A DNA stretch of 41,954 nt from Mycoplasma elephantis ATCC 51980 (GCF_000687815.1 NZ_JHXU01000006.1:1-41954); one strand, 5' to 3'; counted from the stretch's first letter, positions 1 through 11,384 are shown. Notes: generated from the letters alone by a model not told the origin. A program made the numbers and translations.

Positions 1-126
1 TGTGTTACATCTGATTTTAATTCCGCAACATCAGATTTTAATTGTGTTACATCTGATTTTAATTCCGCAACATCAGATTTTAATTGTGTTACATCAGATT
101 TTAATTCCGCAACATCAGATTTTAAG
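1..126 (-). repeat. 42-bp tandem repeat, three copies (21-bp half units)
   Basis: Three consecutive 42-bp units, each made of two related 21-bp halves. They encode the alternating heptads of the partial coiled-coil gene. Copies differ by single bases (atctgatt against atcagatt). Both 21 and 42 are multiples of three, so copy-number change would alter coil length without shifting frame. The array continues past the window edge. Confidence 0.95.
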
Positions 127-536
127 ATTTTTATATCATTTTCTATTGCATCAAATCTGGGATTAATTTCATCAAATATCTCGGTTTTTAGTTTTTTATT
201 TGATTCATCTAACATTATTCTAAATTTATCTTCTTGTTTTTTTAACATTAATTCAAATTTAATTTCTTGAATTTTATTCGATTCATCAATCATATTTTTA
301 AAAACAGGTATTATTGCTTGTATCAAACCATCAAAATTAGTTATTTCAGGTGTTTTTGTATTTTTTTTCATATTACTTCCACTCCATTTGATTACAATAT
401 ATGAATAATCATCACTATTTTCATTAATCATTTTATCACATTCAACATTTTCATATTTATTAAAAACGTGATTAATCTCTTTTTTAGTAACCCTTCTTTC
501 TTTTCTAAGGATTAGTTGTTTTTCTTTTTTATCCAT
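1..536 (-). CDS. Heptad-repeat coiled-coil protein, 5' part (runs off the window)
   Basis: I do not recognise a named family. The ATG is at 536 and follows a GGAGGA-type ribosome site by about 12 bases; 178 codons lie in the window and no stop is reached. Residues 1-60 are polar and basic, with one stretch ending SYIVIKWSGS. A long helical region follows, ending in exact heptads that alternate LKSDVAE and LKSDVTQ, with Leu and Val spaced 4-3 as in a parallel coiled coil. The layout (short head, then degenerate heptads) recalls the DUF16-type coiled-coil proteins of Mycoplasma pneumoniae, but that is a resemblance in design only. A TATTAT-like -10 lies just upstream of the ribosome site. There is no signal peptide or membrane segment in the visible part, so it is probably cytoplasmic. 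Confidence 0.8.
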   Translation of the reverse strand, partial: MDKKEKQLILRKERRVTKKEINHVFNKYENVECDKMINENSDDYSYIVIKWSGSNMKKNTKTPEITNFDGLIQAIIPVFKNMIDESNKIQEIKFELMLKKQEDKFRIMLDESNKKLKTEIFDEINPRFDAIENDIKILKSDVAELKSDVTQLKSDVAELKSDVTQLKSDVAELKSDVT

Positions 537-878
537 TATGTTTTCTTTCCTCCACTATAATATGTCGAAAAAATCGGGATTTTTATTAAAAAAATAAAAA
601 AATATGAAATAATGAAAAAAAATAATACTTTCAAAGTAAAAAAAGTAATTATGTATTTAGTTATAATTCTAAAAATAGAACAATAATAAAGAATTAAAAA
701 AATTTATAGATATGGAAAAATAATTTATTAATAAATGATAAAACAATATATGAGAAATTAAAAAATATATGAAAGAATCATGGCATATTTATTTTTAAAA
801 TAAAAACATTTTAATCAATAAAATAATTTTTATTTATTTTTTATAAAATTAATATATTGCATTTATAAAAGAGGCAAA
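537..878. other. Intergenic region between divergent genes
   Basis: 342 bases, extremely AT-rich and without a convincing gene. The left end holds the ribosome site and a TATTAT-like -10 for the leftward coiled-coil gene. The right end holds the AAAGAGG ribosome site of the permease gene and several TATAAA/TATATT strings that could be its -10. No strong hairpin terminator was found. One 24-codon ATG ORF near 612 looks like chance. Confidence 0.6.
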
Positions 879-3800
879 ATGATCAAATTATTTAAAGAAG
901 TTTTTAAATCTCTTTCAAAAAATAAAGTAATAATAATTGGTTTAACTTTTTTAGTTTTTTTAACATCTGGTATCTTTACATTACTTTTTAATCTTAGAAG
1001 TTCATTTAATAATCAATTTGATGATTACAAAAAAGTTTCTAAGTTGCACAATATAACTGCGGACTTAAATTTACCTAGTAGCGGTAGCTCCTATGCGGGG
1101 GGGTACTTTGTAAATGATTTTCTTAAAGATAATCAATATAAAAAAGATAAAAATGGTGAATTTAAAACATCAAAAGAATGAAAAAATAAGTATGGAGAAA
1201 GAAATTGGGATGACCCAATAACATATGTTTCAAAGAATGATTGAGAAAAAAAACCTTCTTATAAAGTTGATTTATTTTCATTAGAAGAAGAAAAAAATAA
1301 AGATTATATTTCTTTAAAGTCATTTAATGCTAATTGAGATGATAATTTATATTTAAAAAAGAGTGATTTTAATGCTATATATTCTCATTATTTGGTTAAT
1401 AAAAACTCACCCGATAAAAATTTATATAATTTTATATTAAAAAATAAAGACTCTTATTTTGAAGTAAATGAAAAAGTTTTTAAAGATTTAAATAAAAAAC
1501 CTACTTTTGTTATATATAAAAAAAATAATAATAATTATGATTCAAATTTAGTAAATAAAAATTTATTTTTAGATGATAAATTTATTTTAGAGGACTATTA
1601 TACTAATTCTAATGAGTTTTCAAAATTAGTAAATTTTCAAAACTCAGAAGATAATACAAAAATTTACTTTAAAAATATTACACCAGCTTTTTTTAATATA
1701 GATACTAAAAAAATAACTTTTGATTTTTCCGAAGCAAAAGAATGAATAAATTTAGGTGTTGGAATTAAATTATCTAGCGAAAATACCGCAAAATTGTTTA
1801 AGTTAAAACGTCATGAAACATATCAAAATTTATTTGTTGAGGATAATGATAGTAATGTTTTTTTATTTGAACCAATTATAGAAAATAATCATAGTAAAAA
1901 AATATTCAAAAATTGAAAGTTAAATACAAAAGAATGTTCTTTCGAAAACTTAAAACCAATTATTTTTGAAGAGTTAAAAAAGCAATTTTTAGATCGAATA
2001 GATTTGTCAACACCAAATAAAATTGTATTAAAAGTATTCGATATTCGGAATGATTTATTTTTGCCAAATGAAAAATATGCTATAGATTCTAATTTTGTTT
2101 TTAAAGAGATTCAAATTACTAAATATTTTAAAAAACATTTTACCTCAACTTATTCAGAAAAATATATAAAGCCAGATATTAAATATAAAGATTTATGAAC
2201 CGGTTCATTTAAAAGTTTTATGGAAAAAATATCTGATTTTAATACACCAGAAAACTCTGAATATATAAATAAATATGGAAATATTGACGAATATGAAAAA
2301 TTAAGTTATTGATCTAAGCAATTGTTAGTTTTTTCATGAAAAGCAGATACTAATTCGTTCGACTTAAAACAAAACCTATTTAATTTTAGTAATATATCTG
2401 AGCCTAGTTTTATTGCTAAGGGTTATGAAAAGGATAATGTTAATGTTGTAGGAATCGAGGATATTGAAAAAATACTATATTGTTTTAACGAAAATGAAAC
2501 AAACTTGAAAAAAGATAATAATAATGAACTTGAGGAATATACAATTCGCAATATTGAAAAAGAATATCATTCAAATTGAGATAAAAACATAAAAAATGAT
2601 CAAATCTTAAAAAAGATTTTTAATCCAAATATTAAAAATAATCAGTTTGAAAAAATATCAAAAGGTGCTGAATTTTTCAATATTCAAGAATCTATTAGAC
2701 AAATAACAAATCTTATTGGTAAGGAAAATATTGGGTATAGAGAAACACTAACAATAGACGGGTTTAATGAAGAAACAAATAAAAAAAATGTGTTTCATTT
2801 TGTAAACACAGGGGATGAAAATAATGAAATAAACAATGTGAAATTAAAAATAGGTAAACTTTATAACGAGTTTTATGAACCTACTATGTTAAATAGCATA
2901 AGTTCATCAAAAAGTTTATTTTATAAAACAAAACAACTCCCAACATACGTGGCTGCTCAAGTAGTTGCTCAAATCTTCAAAAATGTTAATCCTGATCCTG
3001 AATATTTTGATACTGATATAAGGTTTGAACAAGTTGGCGTTGTCAATAAAATTACAAATGAAATAAAAACATACAATTCACAAAAAGTTGTAGTTTTATC
3101 TCCATACTTATTGGATGAAAATAGTAAAGATATAAATAGTGATGTATTTATTGAAGGAGAAAACAAATACCAATATGCTATTACAAAAATTGTAAACAAA
3201 TTTATTTTATTAAGAAGAAATAAAGACGAAACATTATGAAAAAGTGTTGATCCCAATTTATTTAAAGACCAAGAAATAAAAAAATCTGATAATAGAATGA
3301 ATGAATTTGAAATGAAAAACTTTTTTATAAAAAATAATTGATTCACTATTCATTATAATTCACCAATTAAAGAACATGGCTGAGCTAAACAAGATCCACA
3401 ATTTAAAAATTTTGTTTATCTTCCAATGATTTATTTGGCTGCTCACAATGAATTAATTTCAGAAGCATATAAAACCGGAACAGTTAATTTTATGGTTTCA
3501 AATGTTGAACGTGTTCTTTTAAATTTAGATTTAGTAAAAAACAATTTTATTGATGTTGAATTCATATCAAAATTTGTTTCTGTCGGAAAGAAAATTCTTG
3601 AAGAGAGTAATTTCGGGAAAGTTTTTGCCACTGGCAAAATAAACTTAAAAATTATTCCTATTTTGATGATTGATATTTTTTATGAGTTATCAAATGAGAA
3701 TCCCGGAATAATAAATAAACTTTTTAGTAATTTTTTTCAACAAGTAAATTTACAAATTTTAAATCAGCCAAATTTTGAAAAATATTTTGAAAAAGAATTT

Positions 3801-6800
3801 AATAAGATGAATTATCTTTTTGATAAAGTTTTCGGGTTTAGTATTTTAAAAAAAATACCAGCAGAAACTTTATTAAACATTTCTAAAGATCCTCGTGAAA
3901 TGATTCAAGCATTTTCAGATTTGATAAATTCGATTGATTTCAAAAAATGATTATCAATAATGCATGATTTTTTTCATTTAAAAGATTCACATGGGAATAA
4001 TTTATATTATGGATCTTTTGATAATGAAAATTATGAGAGAGTTTTATCATCAATTGACATAATAAAACCATTATTGGCTTCTATAGATACTCACCAATTT
4101 ACAAAATCTTTAGTGAAATTAATTGAAAGTATTGACTTTAATTCATTGCTTGGTCATGAGAACAGTATTTTAAGTTCATTACTTCCATCTGATAGCCCAT
4201 TATGAAAAATTATTGATAAATTAAATCAGAATAATGACTCAAAAAATCATCCAGAAAATAATTTTAAAGAACTAAAAATGGGATTAATAAAATTAATTAA
4301 TATCTTAGATCTAGATTTATTCTTTAAAAAATTAGGATTAAATAATTTTGAAGGTGATCGTGTTGATGTTTATTATTCCCCTAATATAGTTGATGGTGTT
4401 GAAGATCCATCAATTATTCATAAATTGCGTCTAGGAATGTTTAAATTATCAAATATTATAAAAGCATTTTTTGAATCAATTTTTGAAGGAAAACAAAATA
4501 ATGTAATTCTTAAAAATATATTAATAGATATGTTTAATTTATCAAATAAAACCGAACCATTAATGGGAATTAACATACCTGCACCAGATGATAAAAAAAT
4601 AAGCATTTTTGATTTAATATCATTAACAAATGTTAAAAAAGATTCAAATAAATTAAATGAATTTCAAATATTTGACTTGTTAAGCAAAACAGTAAATGAT
4701 ATAAATGAAAAAGTGATTAATAAAAACTATTTAAATAGACAAGAAATTGAGTTTATTAATTATTACTTAGATATAGATACTGATTTAATAGATTCTATTT
4801 ATATAGAGAAATTAAAAGAAAAACTAAAAAATTTTTCTGTTCTAAAAGATATTTTAATAGGCAATAACTCAATATTAAATATAAGTAATAATTTCTTAAA
4901 TATTTCGCAAACTAATGGGTCGATAGGAATAATTACTGACAAATTTAATGAACTTCTTAATAAACCAGAAGATATATACGGTCAATCAAGTCTTATGTCT
5001 CCGTTATATTTCTATCTAACAAAATTATTTACTAATATAGATAATTCAGAAGATGCTAAATATGTAGCTGAAAAAATACTTAATTTTATTTTCTTGCCTT
5101 CGTCAAAAGAAATTTTGGATGAATTAATAAGTGAAAAATTAGAACCAAATGAACCTAATATTAGGAACATAAATATATTAAAAACTGTGAACGGACTTGT
5201 TAACTATAGAAATATAGCTGATAAATGATGTGATTTTAAAAATAATAGTTATTTAAAAAAATATATTGAACAAGATCCAATTCTTGCAAAATATCTTTTT
5301 AAAAAAACTTCTTCAAATAATGTGTTGTTTGAAGAAATTAAATACGATACCTTTTATTATTTTGCAATGCTTGCCTCTAGCAAAAAGTTCACAAAAGACG
5401 ATGGTTTTGAATCGTTAAAAAACGGTTCATATTATTTAACACAAAAACAATTTATTGATTTAGTTACAAAAAAAGATAATTTTGAAAATATAGATTTATT
5501 AAGCAAATTTATTTATAAATATTCAAAAACTTCGCAAATTCTTTTAAATCTTAATATTCCACCATTAATTATTAATCCATATTTAACACCAATAAATACT
5601 GGAATCCTTTTATCGTTTATTTCAAACACTAATAAAGATGGTCAATCGTTAGAATCGGGGAATTTGGCGCACATTTTGCTTAATAAAATAGCTGATTTTG
5701 ATCAACTTACAAACAACAAAATATGATTAAAAAGTTTTATAGATTCTATATTGCTTGATGTCTTACCAGAAAAAAACAATATTTATTCTTTAATTAGTAA
5801 AGATCAATTAAATAATCTTGTTATTGATAATGCTTATTTTGATTACTTGAAAAAATTAGATGAAAAACAAGACTTATCAGTTTTCGGTATTAATCTAGTT
5901 GATTTAATATATGAATCAATTCATTCTATAACTTATAAAAGTGCAGTAGATGATTTAATTAATTTTAGTGATGTTGGTAGTTATGTTGCTAAAGCAAATT
6001 ACTTATATTTATCACTAAATAATAAAGAAATTTACAAACCGAAAGAAAATTTTAAAATACCAACAGACCCTGTTGAAATTGAAAAACTTATTGCTCAATT
6101 AGATGATAAATATATATTAAATGTTAATGGAAGTAAATTTATAATTTTGGGGGAAGAAACAACTGTTGATTATTTGTATCCTGTTATTGATGAAAATAAT
6201 TTACAAGTTAATTCAAAAAACCAAGCTATTGTATATGTAAATAATAAAGGATTCGATCGTATTAGAAACGCATACCAAGGTAATGTTGTTAAAAAATATT
6301 TATTAATAAAAAATAATAAAGATATACCAAATGAACAACTTAAACAAGACGTTGAAAAAGTTATAAGTGACATAACTGGTCCTGGTGATCTTATAAAAAG
6401 GGTTTATTTATATGATGAAATAGATCCTATTAACCCCGAAAGATCAATGAGGGTAATGATGCCTTCATCAATAATTAATATGATTGATAAAACGAGTGTT
6501 TTAATTATTTCTGCTCTTATAACACTTGTAGCTTTATCAATAATATTTATAATTAGACGTTATATTACATCTAAATCGAAGGTACTAGGTATTTTGATGT
6601 CTCAAGGTTATAGTAGAAAAGAAATTGCAACATCATTGTTAGTTTTTTCCGCCTTCACATCAATAATAGGGGGGGTTCTTGGTTACGTTATTGGGTCTCA
6701 AATGCAATTATACTTAATGGACATTTTTGGAAATTATTGAACATTACCAAAAGAAAAAATACCATTTAATTGATTCTCAATGATATTTACAATATTTATC

Positions 6801-9260
6801 CCATTCATAGGTTCTTCTTTACTAATTTTCGTTATAACATATTTAATGTTATGTATTAAACCTATAGATTTAATGAGGGGTTCAAATGAAATATCTTTCA
6901 AAAAAACTCAAACATTAATTTCGAAATCAAATAAATTAAATATAAAAAACAAGTTTTCTTTAAGTTTAATCTTAAATTCAATTGGTAAATTAATTTCTTT
7001 CATGTTTTCAATTTTACTAACTACAATTGTTTGTGCATTTAGTATAGTTTCTATAGGGAAGTTTGAATCAATAACAAAAGATACATATAGTAATAGATAT
7101 TATAATTACAAGATTGATTTAGGAACACCAACATTAGAAGGTGGTGTATATAGGACTTATGGGTCTCAAGACTTAGGAAATTCCATTTATGTTCCTAGCG
7201 GAACATCGAATGAAATAGAAACTCCGCTTTATAATTATTTCCGTCCAGGATATTCAAAAGCAATTAATTATAATAACAATAATGGTAATGTTGCAATTAA
7301 TTCAAAAAATTATGAACCTCATATTATTACTCAATTTAGTGTAAATATTGGTATAGATGCAGGGGTTAGTGTTGATCCATGGCAAATAACTTATAATTCA
7401 ATGCCCGATACACAAAAATCAAAAGTTAATGCTGTTCGTGATTCTGTAGGTTTTGCATTGCAAAATGCGAAAAATCCAAATTATGAATTGCATTATAAGT
7501 TACATGATATTGTCCTACAAAATATTTATGAAAAACTTAAAAAAACATACCCTGATAGAATTAAATTAATTACAGATATAGATATTATTAACAACATAGA
7601 ACACAAAAAAGAATACGATTTAGAAATAAAAGATAAATTAATAAAAAAAATATTACAATATGAAGCTGAAGCTAATTCTTATAATGAGGATAAAATTGAT
7701 AAATATTACAATTCATTAATTAATAACAATTTAATTTTTAAATATGTTAACTTATTTGGTGTTTATGCTCTAGATAAAAAAACTAACAAAAAAACTGATT
7801 TTTTCCTTTACACAAATACAAAAATAAATAATGAATTTAAATATTGTAAAAAAGTAAATTCAGAATCATATAATGAAGAAGACATTACTAGTACTTCACA
7901 TAGAAGTGAATATAGAGATTTTTTAATAAACGGTTATAAAAGTATTTATTTAAATCAATTTAATAATTCTATTTTTAAAATTAATAATAATTATAAAGAT
8001 TATTATATTTCATTTGGAGGAGTATTCTTAGATCCTAAACATGATGAAAAATACACTTATGTTGAATCAAAAATCAATGATTCAATTATTAAAATTTACG
8101 GATATAAAGAAAATTCTAAATTTATTAAACTAACAAACAATCTTTCAAATAATTTGCATAAATATCAAGGAAAATATATTCCTCTTATAGTAAATGAGGT
8201 TGCAAGTCATAAATTTAATTTGCATGTTGGAAGCGTTATTGAACTTTCTACCTTAAATAAAACAAATAGATATACAAATAAACTAAAAGAGATAATAAAT
8301 AATAAAAAAAATGATGAATCAAAATGTAAGTTTGAGGTTGTCGGAATCAATAAGACATTTATTAATTATGAATTTATAACAACAAAACAAAAAGCCGATG
8401 AAATTCTTGGGCTAGATAAATTATTTAATAACTTAGAAGAACCATTTAATGGGATAATGACAGACGCAAAAATGCCGGAGCAAGTAACGGGTTCTTCAAC
8501 CTTATATTCTCCTAGTGGTTATTGACCTGCATTAAATAATTTTGAAATTGAAACGCTTTCACAACAAGATAAAGAACAAATATTTGATAATTTATTTGGA
8601 ACCAATGTTACATGAACATCAAATAATTCGCAAGATAGTTGTGTTTTTGAAGAATTAGGATTTACAAAAGAAGAAACAATGAAGTTTCTAGGATCTTTTG
8701 ATAACCCTATTGAAATTAAGGATGCAAAAGCAAATCAATTAGAACAATCAATAAATAAATATTCTGGAATATTCGACAAACAATTATATGTAGCGCTAGC
8801 CACATCTATTGATTCAAAAGATATAGAGTCTGGTTTTGCATTAAATATTGCTGGTACAATTGAGAGTTTATTAATATCTATTATTGTTATTTCATTTACT
8901 ATTTCTATTATTATTTTAGTTATCATTTCTACAATATTAATCAATGAAAATCAACGAAACATAGCGATTCTAAATGTTTTAGGTTATTCACAAAAAGAGC
9001 GGATATGACTAATATTTTCTGTATTTGTGCCATTCATTATTATTGCATTAATAATGAGTATTCCAATAACTATCTTCTTAATTAACTTATTTACAACATT
9101 AATTCTTAATTCAAGTTCTATATTTTTACCATTGACTTTAACAATTTGACCAGTTTTTGTCACAACTGTCATAATATTTACTGTTTTCTTAATAACAACA
9201 TCATTGGCATGATACTCTATTAATAAAATGAAAGCAATTGATTTATTGAAAGGGAAATAA
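879..9260 (+). CDS. Giant ABC transporter permease, FtsX-type (2,793 aa)
   Basis: One open frame of 2,793 codons once TGA is read as Trp; the ATG follows AAAGAGG. Residues ~16-40 form an N-terminal membrane segment, followed by ~1,830 residues with few hydrophobic stretches, probably extracellular. The FtsX core begins near residue 1870: a membrane helix, then the coupling-loop motif LGILMSQGYSRKEI, then two more helices ending in the IDLMRG motif. A further helix lies near 2030-2060, then a second external domain of ~600 residues. A second FtsX block starts near 2660, with AILNVLGYSQKERI, three helices and IDLLKGK at the C-terminus. This duplicated FtsX plan matches large mycoplasma permeases. 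The stop overlaps the ATPase start (TAATG), so the two are translationally coupled. Substrate unknown; lipoprotein or peptide export and surface-protein handling are guesses. Two G7 tracts (1097-1103, 6669-6675) encode Gly-Gly. Confidence 0.93.
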
Positions 9261-10138
9261 TGAAAAAAAATGAAAAAAATTCAATATTTGATAAAAAAGT
9301 AAATCGTAAAAATATTTTTAATATAATAAACGAGCATAACGAAAACATTATTACAATACCATATAAAATAATAAGAATAATAAATAAAGCAAACAAAAAA
9401 CCACGTCCAAAAGATGAAAATAAGAATTTAAAAAATGCTGAAGACAATATTTTTGATATTCAAAACGTTACCAAATATTATTTAAGCGGCAATACCTTGA
9501 CCAATGTATTAAAAAATATTTCATTTACTATTAAAAGAGGCGAGTATGTTGCCATTTTAGGTAAGTCTGGGAGTGGTAAATCAACATTGCTGAATTTAAT
9601 GTCGGGATTAGATAGGGCAAGTAATGGCAATGTTATTGCAAATAATGTTAATTTACCATATTTATCAGATGGTAATTTAACAAAATTTAGGCGAAACAAT
9701 GTAAGCTTTATATTCCAATCTTATAATTTGCTTGAAAATTTAACTAGTTATGATAACGTAATGTCTGGAGCATACTTACAAAAAGATAAGAAAAAAATCT
9801 TAGATATAAATGAATTGTTCAAAGAATATGATGTTGAAGATGTTAAATTTAAGTTTCCGAGTATGATGTCAGGTGGTCAACAACAAAGAATATCAATCTT
9901 AAGAGCTTTAATAAAAAATGCACCTATTATTTTTGCTGATGAACCAACAGGAGCTTTAGATCCCAATACAGCAAAAATAGTTCTTGAGAGTTTAGATAAA
10001 ATTAACAAAAAATACAATACAACAATTATTATGGTTTCACATGATAAAAAAGTTGAAAATTTAGTTGATAAGGTTATATATTTAAAAGATGGAAACATTG
10101 TTGACATTAAAATAAACAAAACAAGAGGCAAAATTTAA
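9260..10138 (+). CDS. ABC transporter ATP-binding protein (LolD/MacB-like)
   Basis: 292 aa. A basic N-terminal extension of ~65 residues precedes a complete nucleotide-binding domain: Walker A GKSGSGKST, Q-loop FIFQSYNLLENLT, signature MSGGQQQR, Walker B IIFADEPTGALD and H-loop VSHD. The EPTGALD form and the YNLLENLT segment are typical of the LolD/MacB group that partners FtsX-type permeases. Its start codon shares one base with the permease stop, so the pair forms one two-gene transporter. The N-terminal extension is not part of the usual ~230-aa family length. Function: ATP hydrolysis on the cytoplasmic face driving the giant permease. The ATPase call is firm; the transported substrate is not visible. 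Confidence 0.95.
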   Translation: MKKNEKNSIFDKKVNRKNIFNIINEHNENIITIPYKIIRIINKANKKPRPKDENKNLKNAEDNIFDIQNVTKYYLSGNTLTNVLKNISFTIKRGEYVAILGKSGSGKSTLLNLMSGLDRASNGNVIANNVNLPYLSDGNLTKFRRNNVSFIFQSYNLLENLTSYDNVMSGAYLQKDKKKILDINELFKEYDVEDVKFKFPSMMSGGQQQRISILRALIKNAPIIFADEPTGALDPNTAKIVLESLDKINKKYNTTIIMVSHDKKVENLVDKVIYLKDGNIVDIKINKTRGKI

Positions 10139-10165
10139 TCTTAAATAAATTATTTATTAAAAATG

Positions 10166-10171
10166 TATAAT
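10166..10171 (+). promoter_or_regulatory. -10 box ahead of the riboswitch
   Basis: A perfect TATAAT preceded directly by TG. The expected transcription start, 7-9 bases downstream, falls at about 10178-10180, exactly where P1 of the purine aptamer begins. No good -35 is visible. The fit suggests that the aptamer opens its own transcript rather than being the 3' end of the ABC operon. Confidence 0.6.
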
Positions 10172-10179
10172 TTTTTTAA

Positions 10180-10243
10180 TGGTGTATATATAGTTTATAA
10201 AGGTAACTACGTTTCTACCACCTACCAAAAGGTGACTACACCA
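10180..10243 (+). promoter_or_regulatory. Purine riboswitch aptamer, guanine-type core
   Basis: The three-way junction can be traced base by base. P1 is TGGTGTA (10180-10186) paired with TACACCA (10237-10243), 7 bp. P2 is TAGTT (10191-10195) with AACTA (10205-10209); its loop carries GG at 10202-10203. J2/3 contains the family hallmark GTTTCTACC (10211-10219). P3 is CACCT (10219-10223) with AGGTG (10230-10234); its loop carries CC at 10225-10226, which can make the conserved loop-loop kiss with the P2 GG. J3/1 reads ACTA, so the specificity base (position 74 in the xpt numbering) is C at 10236. That base selects guanine, or 2'-deoxyguanosine in some mollicute variants, over adenine. An intrinsic terminator follows 22 bases later. 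Confidence 0.85.
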
Positions 10244-10265
10244 CCCCCTTTTTTCTATTTCATAT

Positions 10266-10291
10266 AAAAAAAGCACAGTTTGTGCTTTTTT
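10266..10291 (+). terminator. Intrinsic terminator after the riboswitch
   Basis: Stem AAAAAAGCACA with TGTGCTTTTTT, loop GTT, ending in a T run. It lies between the purine aptamer and the kinase start, so it is either the riboswitch expression platform or the end of a short aptamer-only RNA of ~115 nt. I found no convincing antiterminator pairing between the P1 3' strand and the terminator arm; only the CTTTTTT just after P1 could compete for the A-rich left arm. Confidence 0.8.
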
Positions 10292-10306
10292 AATTTTAAA
10301 TAAATA

Positions 10307-10312
10307 TATAAT
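10307..10312 (+). promoter_or_regulatory. -10 box giving a possible leaderless kinase mRNA
   Basis: TATAAT with exactly six bases before the ATG at 10319, so transcription from here would start at or next to the start codon. The kinase gene has no Shine-Dalgarno sequence, which agrees with leaderless translation. No clear -35 is visible, and AT-rich chance matches are common. Confidence 0.4.
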
Positions 10313-10318
10313 AATTTA

Positions 10319-11050
10319 ATGTATAAAATTACTCAAGGACTTACAAATTATTCATATATAGAAGATAAATTTTTTGTTCAAGAAAAAAATAAAAATCCGT
10401 TTAATCATAATATTGATTATTCCATTTTAAAAATACTTAATTTTATTCCTAAACTAATATATCAAGACGACAAAAAATTAAAGTGAGAATTAATTGAGGG
10501 AGTAATCCCTAAATTGACAAATGAAAATATTTTGAAAATAGCCGATTGTTTAAAAGAACTTCATAATTCAAAATTATCTTTTCCAAAATTTAATTTAAAA
10601 AATAGAATAAATAAATATTTACAAATAATGAAAAACAAAAATATAAATATAGAAAAGGTAAATTCATATTATCATCGTATAAACAAGATATTATCAAATA
10701 TGTCAAAAAATATTCCTTGTCATAATGATTTGTGACTACAGAATATGTTAATCAAAAACAACAAAATATATATTGTTGATTGAGAATATGCAACAATGGG
10801 GGATAAACATTTTGACCTAGCGTATTTTATTGAATCAAGTAATTTAACAGATGAACAAGAGACATTATTTTTAAATAGATACGATGATTATGTTTATGAA
10901 TATGTTTTACAACAAAAAATTTTAGTTAATTATTTAATTATATTATGAGTCAATTCTCAAGATATAAAATATTTTGATGATAAACCTTATATTGAAAAAC
11001 TGGATAAGTATCATAATGAAATATTAAATAGAAGAAAAAAAGAATCTTAG
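10319..11050 (+). CDS. Choline/ethanolamine kinase-like phosphotransferase (LicA/APH fold)
   Basis: 243 aa. The catalytic (Brenner) motif is near residue 133 as CHNDLWLQN (HxDxxxxN) and the Mg-binding motif near residue 152 as IVDWEYATMG, followed by FDLAYF. This is the aminoglycoside phosphotransferase/choline kinase fold. The N-terminal nucleotide-binding lobe is short and weakly conserved. Mycoplasma relatives are usually annotated LicA (choline kinase), which would phosphorylate choline for lipid or glycolipid head groups; thiamine or other small-alcohol kinases of the same fold cannot be excluded. The first ATG (10319) is used; it has no ribosome site and sits six bases after a TATAAT. 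The gene follows a purine riboswitch and terminator, an unexpected partner for this family. Its last four bases overlap rbfA on the other strand. Confidence 0.8.
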
Positions 11051-11061
11051 GATTCTTTTTT
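11035..11061. terminator. Bidirectional terminator between the convergent kinase and rbfA genes
   Basis: Stem AAAAAGAATC with GATTCTTTTT, loop TTAG, flanked by A and T runs so that it works on both strands. The loop contains the stop codons of both convergent genes. Confidence 0.8.
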
Positions 11062-11382
11062 AATATTTTCGAGTATTTTATCTATTCGTAATGCATCGTC
11101 ACTTAGTTTATCTTGAACAAATATAATGTTTGGGATTTTTCTTCATTCTAAATATTGTGCAAGTTGCTTTTTTATATAGTTCGTTGCTCTAATTAATTTT
11201 TCTAAACCTTTATTTTTATTTTTTAAAAAACTCATAAACACTTTTGCGTGTGATGAGTCATTTGATAAACGCAAATCAACAATAGTGGGAAGAATAATTT
11301 CTTTATCGTCTAAATCTTGTATTATTATGCTAAGAATGTTTTTTAATTGCTCTTCTTTTTTAGAAATTGTAATACTTTTCAT
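11047..11382 (-). CDS. rbfA: Ribosome-binding factor A
   Basis: 111 aa, normal for the family. The KH-like core shows the familiar pattern: N-terminal KKEEQLKNILSIIIQDL, the strand IVDLRLSNDSSHAKVFMSFL, the helix pair LIRATNYIKKQLAQYLEWRKIP, then IIFVQDKLSDDALRIDKILENI. RbfA binds the 30S subunit and helps mature the 5' end of 16S rRNA. The Trp in YLEWRKIP is a TGA codon. It is the last gene of ftsY-ylxM-rbfA, two bases after ylxM, and ends inside the hairpin shared with the convergent kinase gene. Confidence 0.92.
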
Positions 11383-11384
11383 GT

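Noticed and set aside
1-126. CRISPR array
   Set aside because: The units are contiguous with no spacers and encode coiled-coil heptads in a long open frame.
612-686. 24-codon ATG ORF in the left intergenic region
   Set aside because: Too short, no ribosome site, and expected by chance at this base composition.
2969-3346. Leftward 125-aa ORF opposite the permease, and similar antisense ORFs across the window
   Set aside because: Shadows of a real gene on the other strand; hydrophobic composition comes from reverse-complemented AT-rich codons, with no ribosome site or family motif.
879-9260. The permease region as a string of about a dozen separate small genes or a frameshifted pseudogene
   Set aside because: All pieces share one frame and are separated only by TGA, which is Trp here; no TAA or TAG interrupts the frame.
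10180-10243. tRNA-like or T-box element
   Set aside because: No CCA acceptor, T-loop or AGGGTGGNACCGCG-type sequence; the three-way purine aptamer explains every conserved block.
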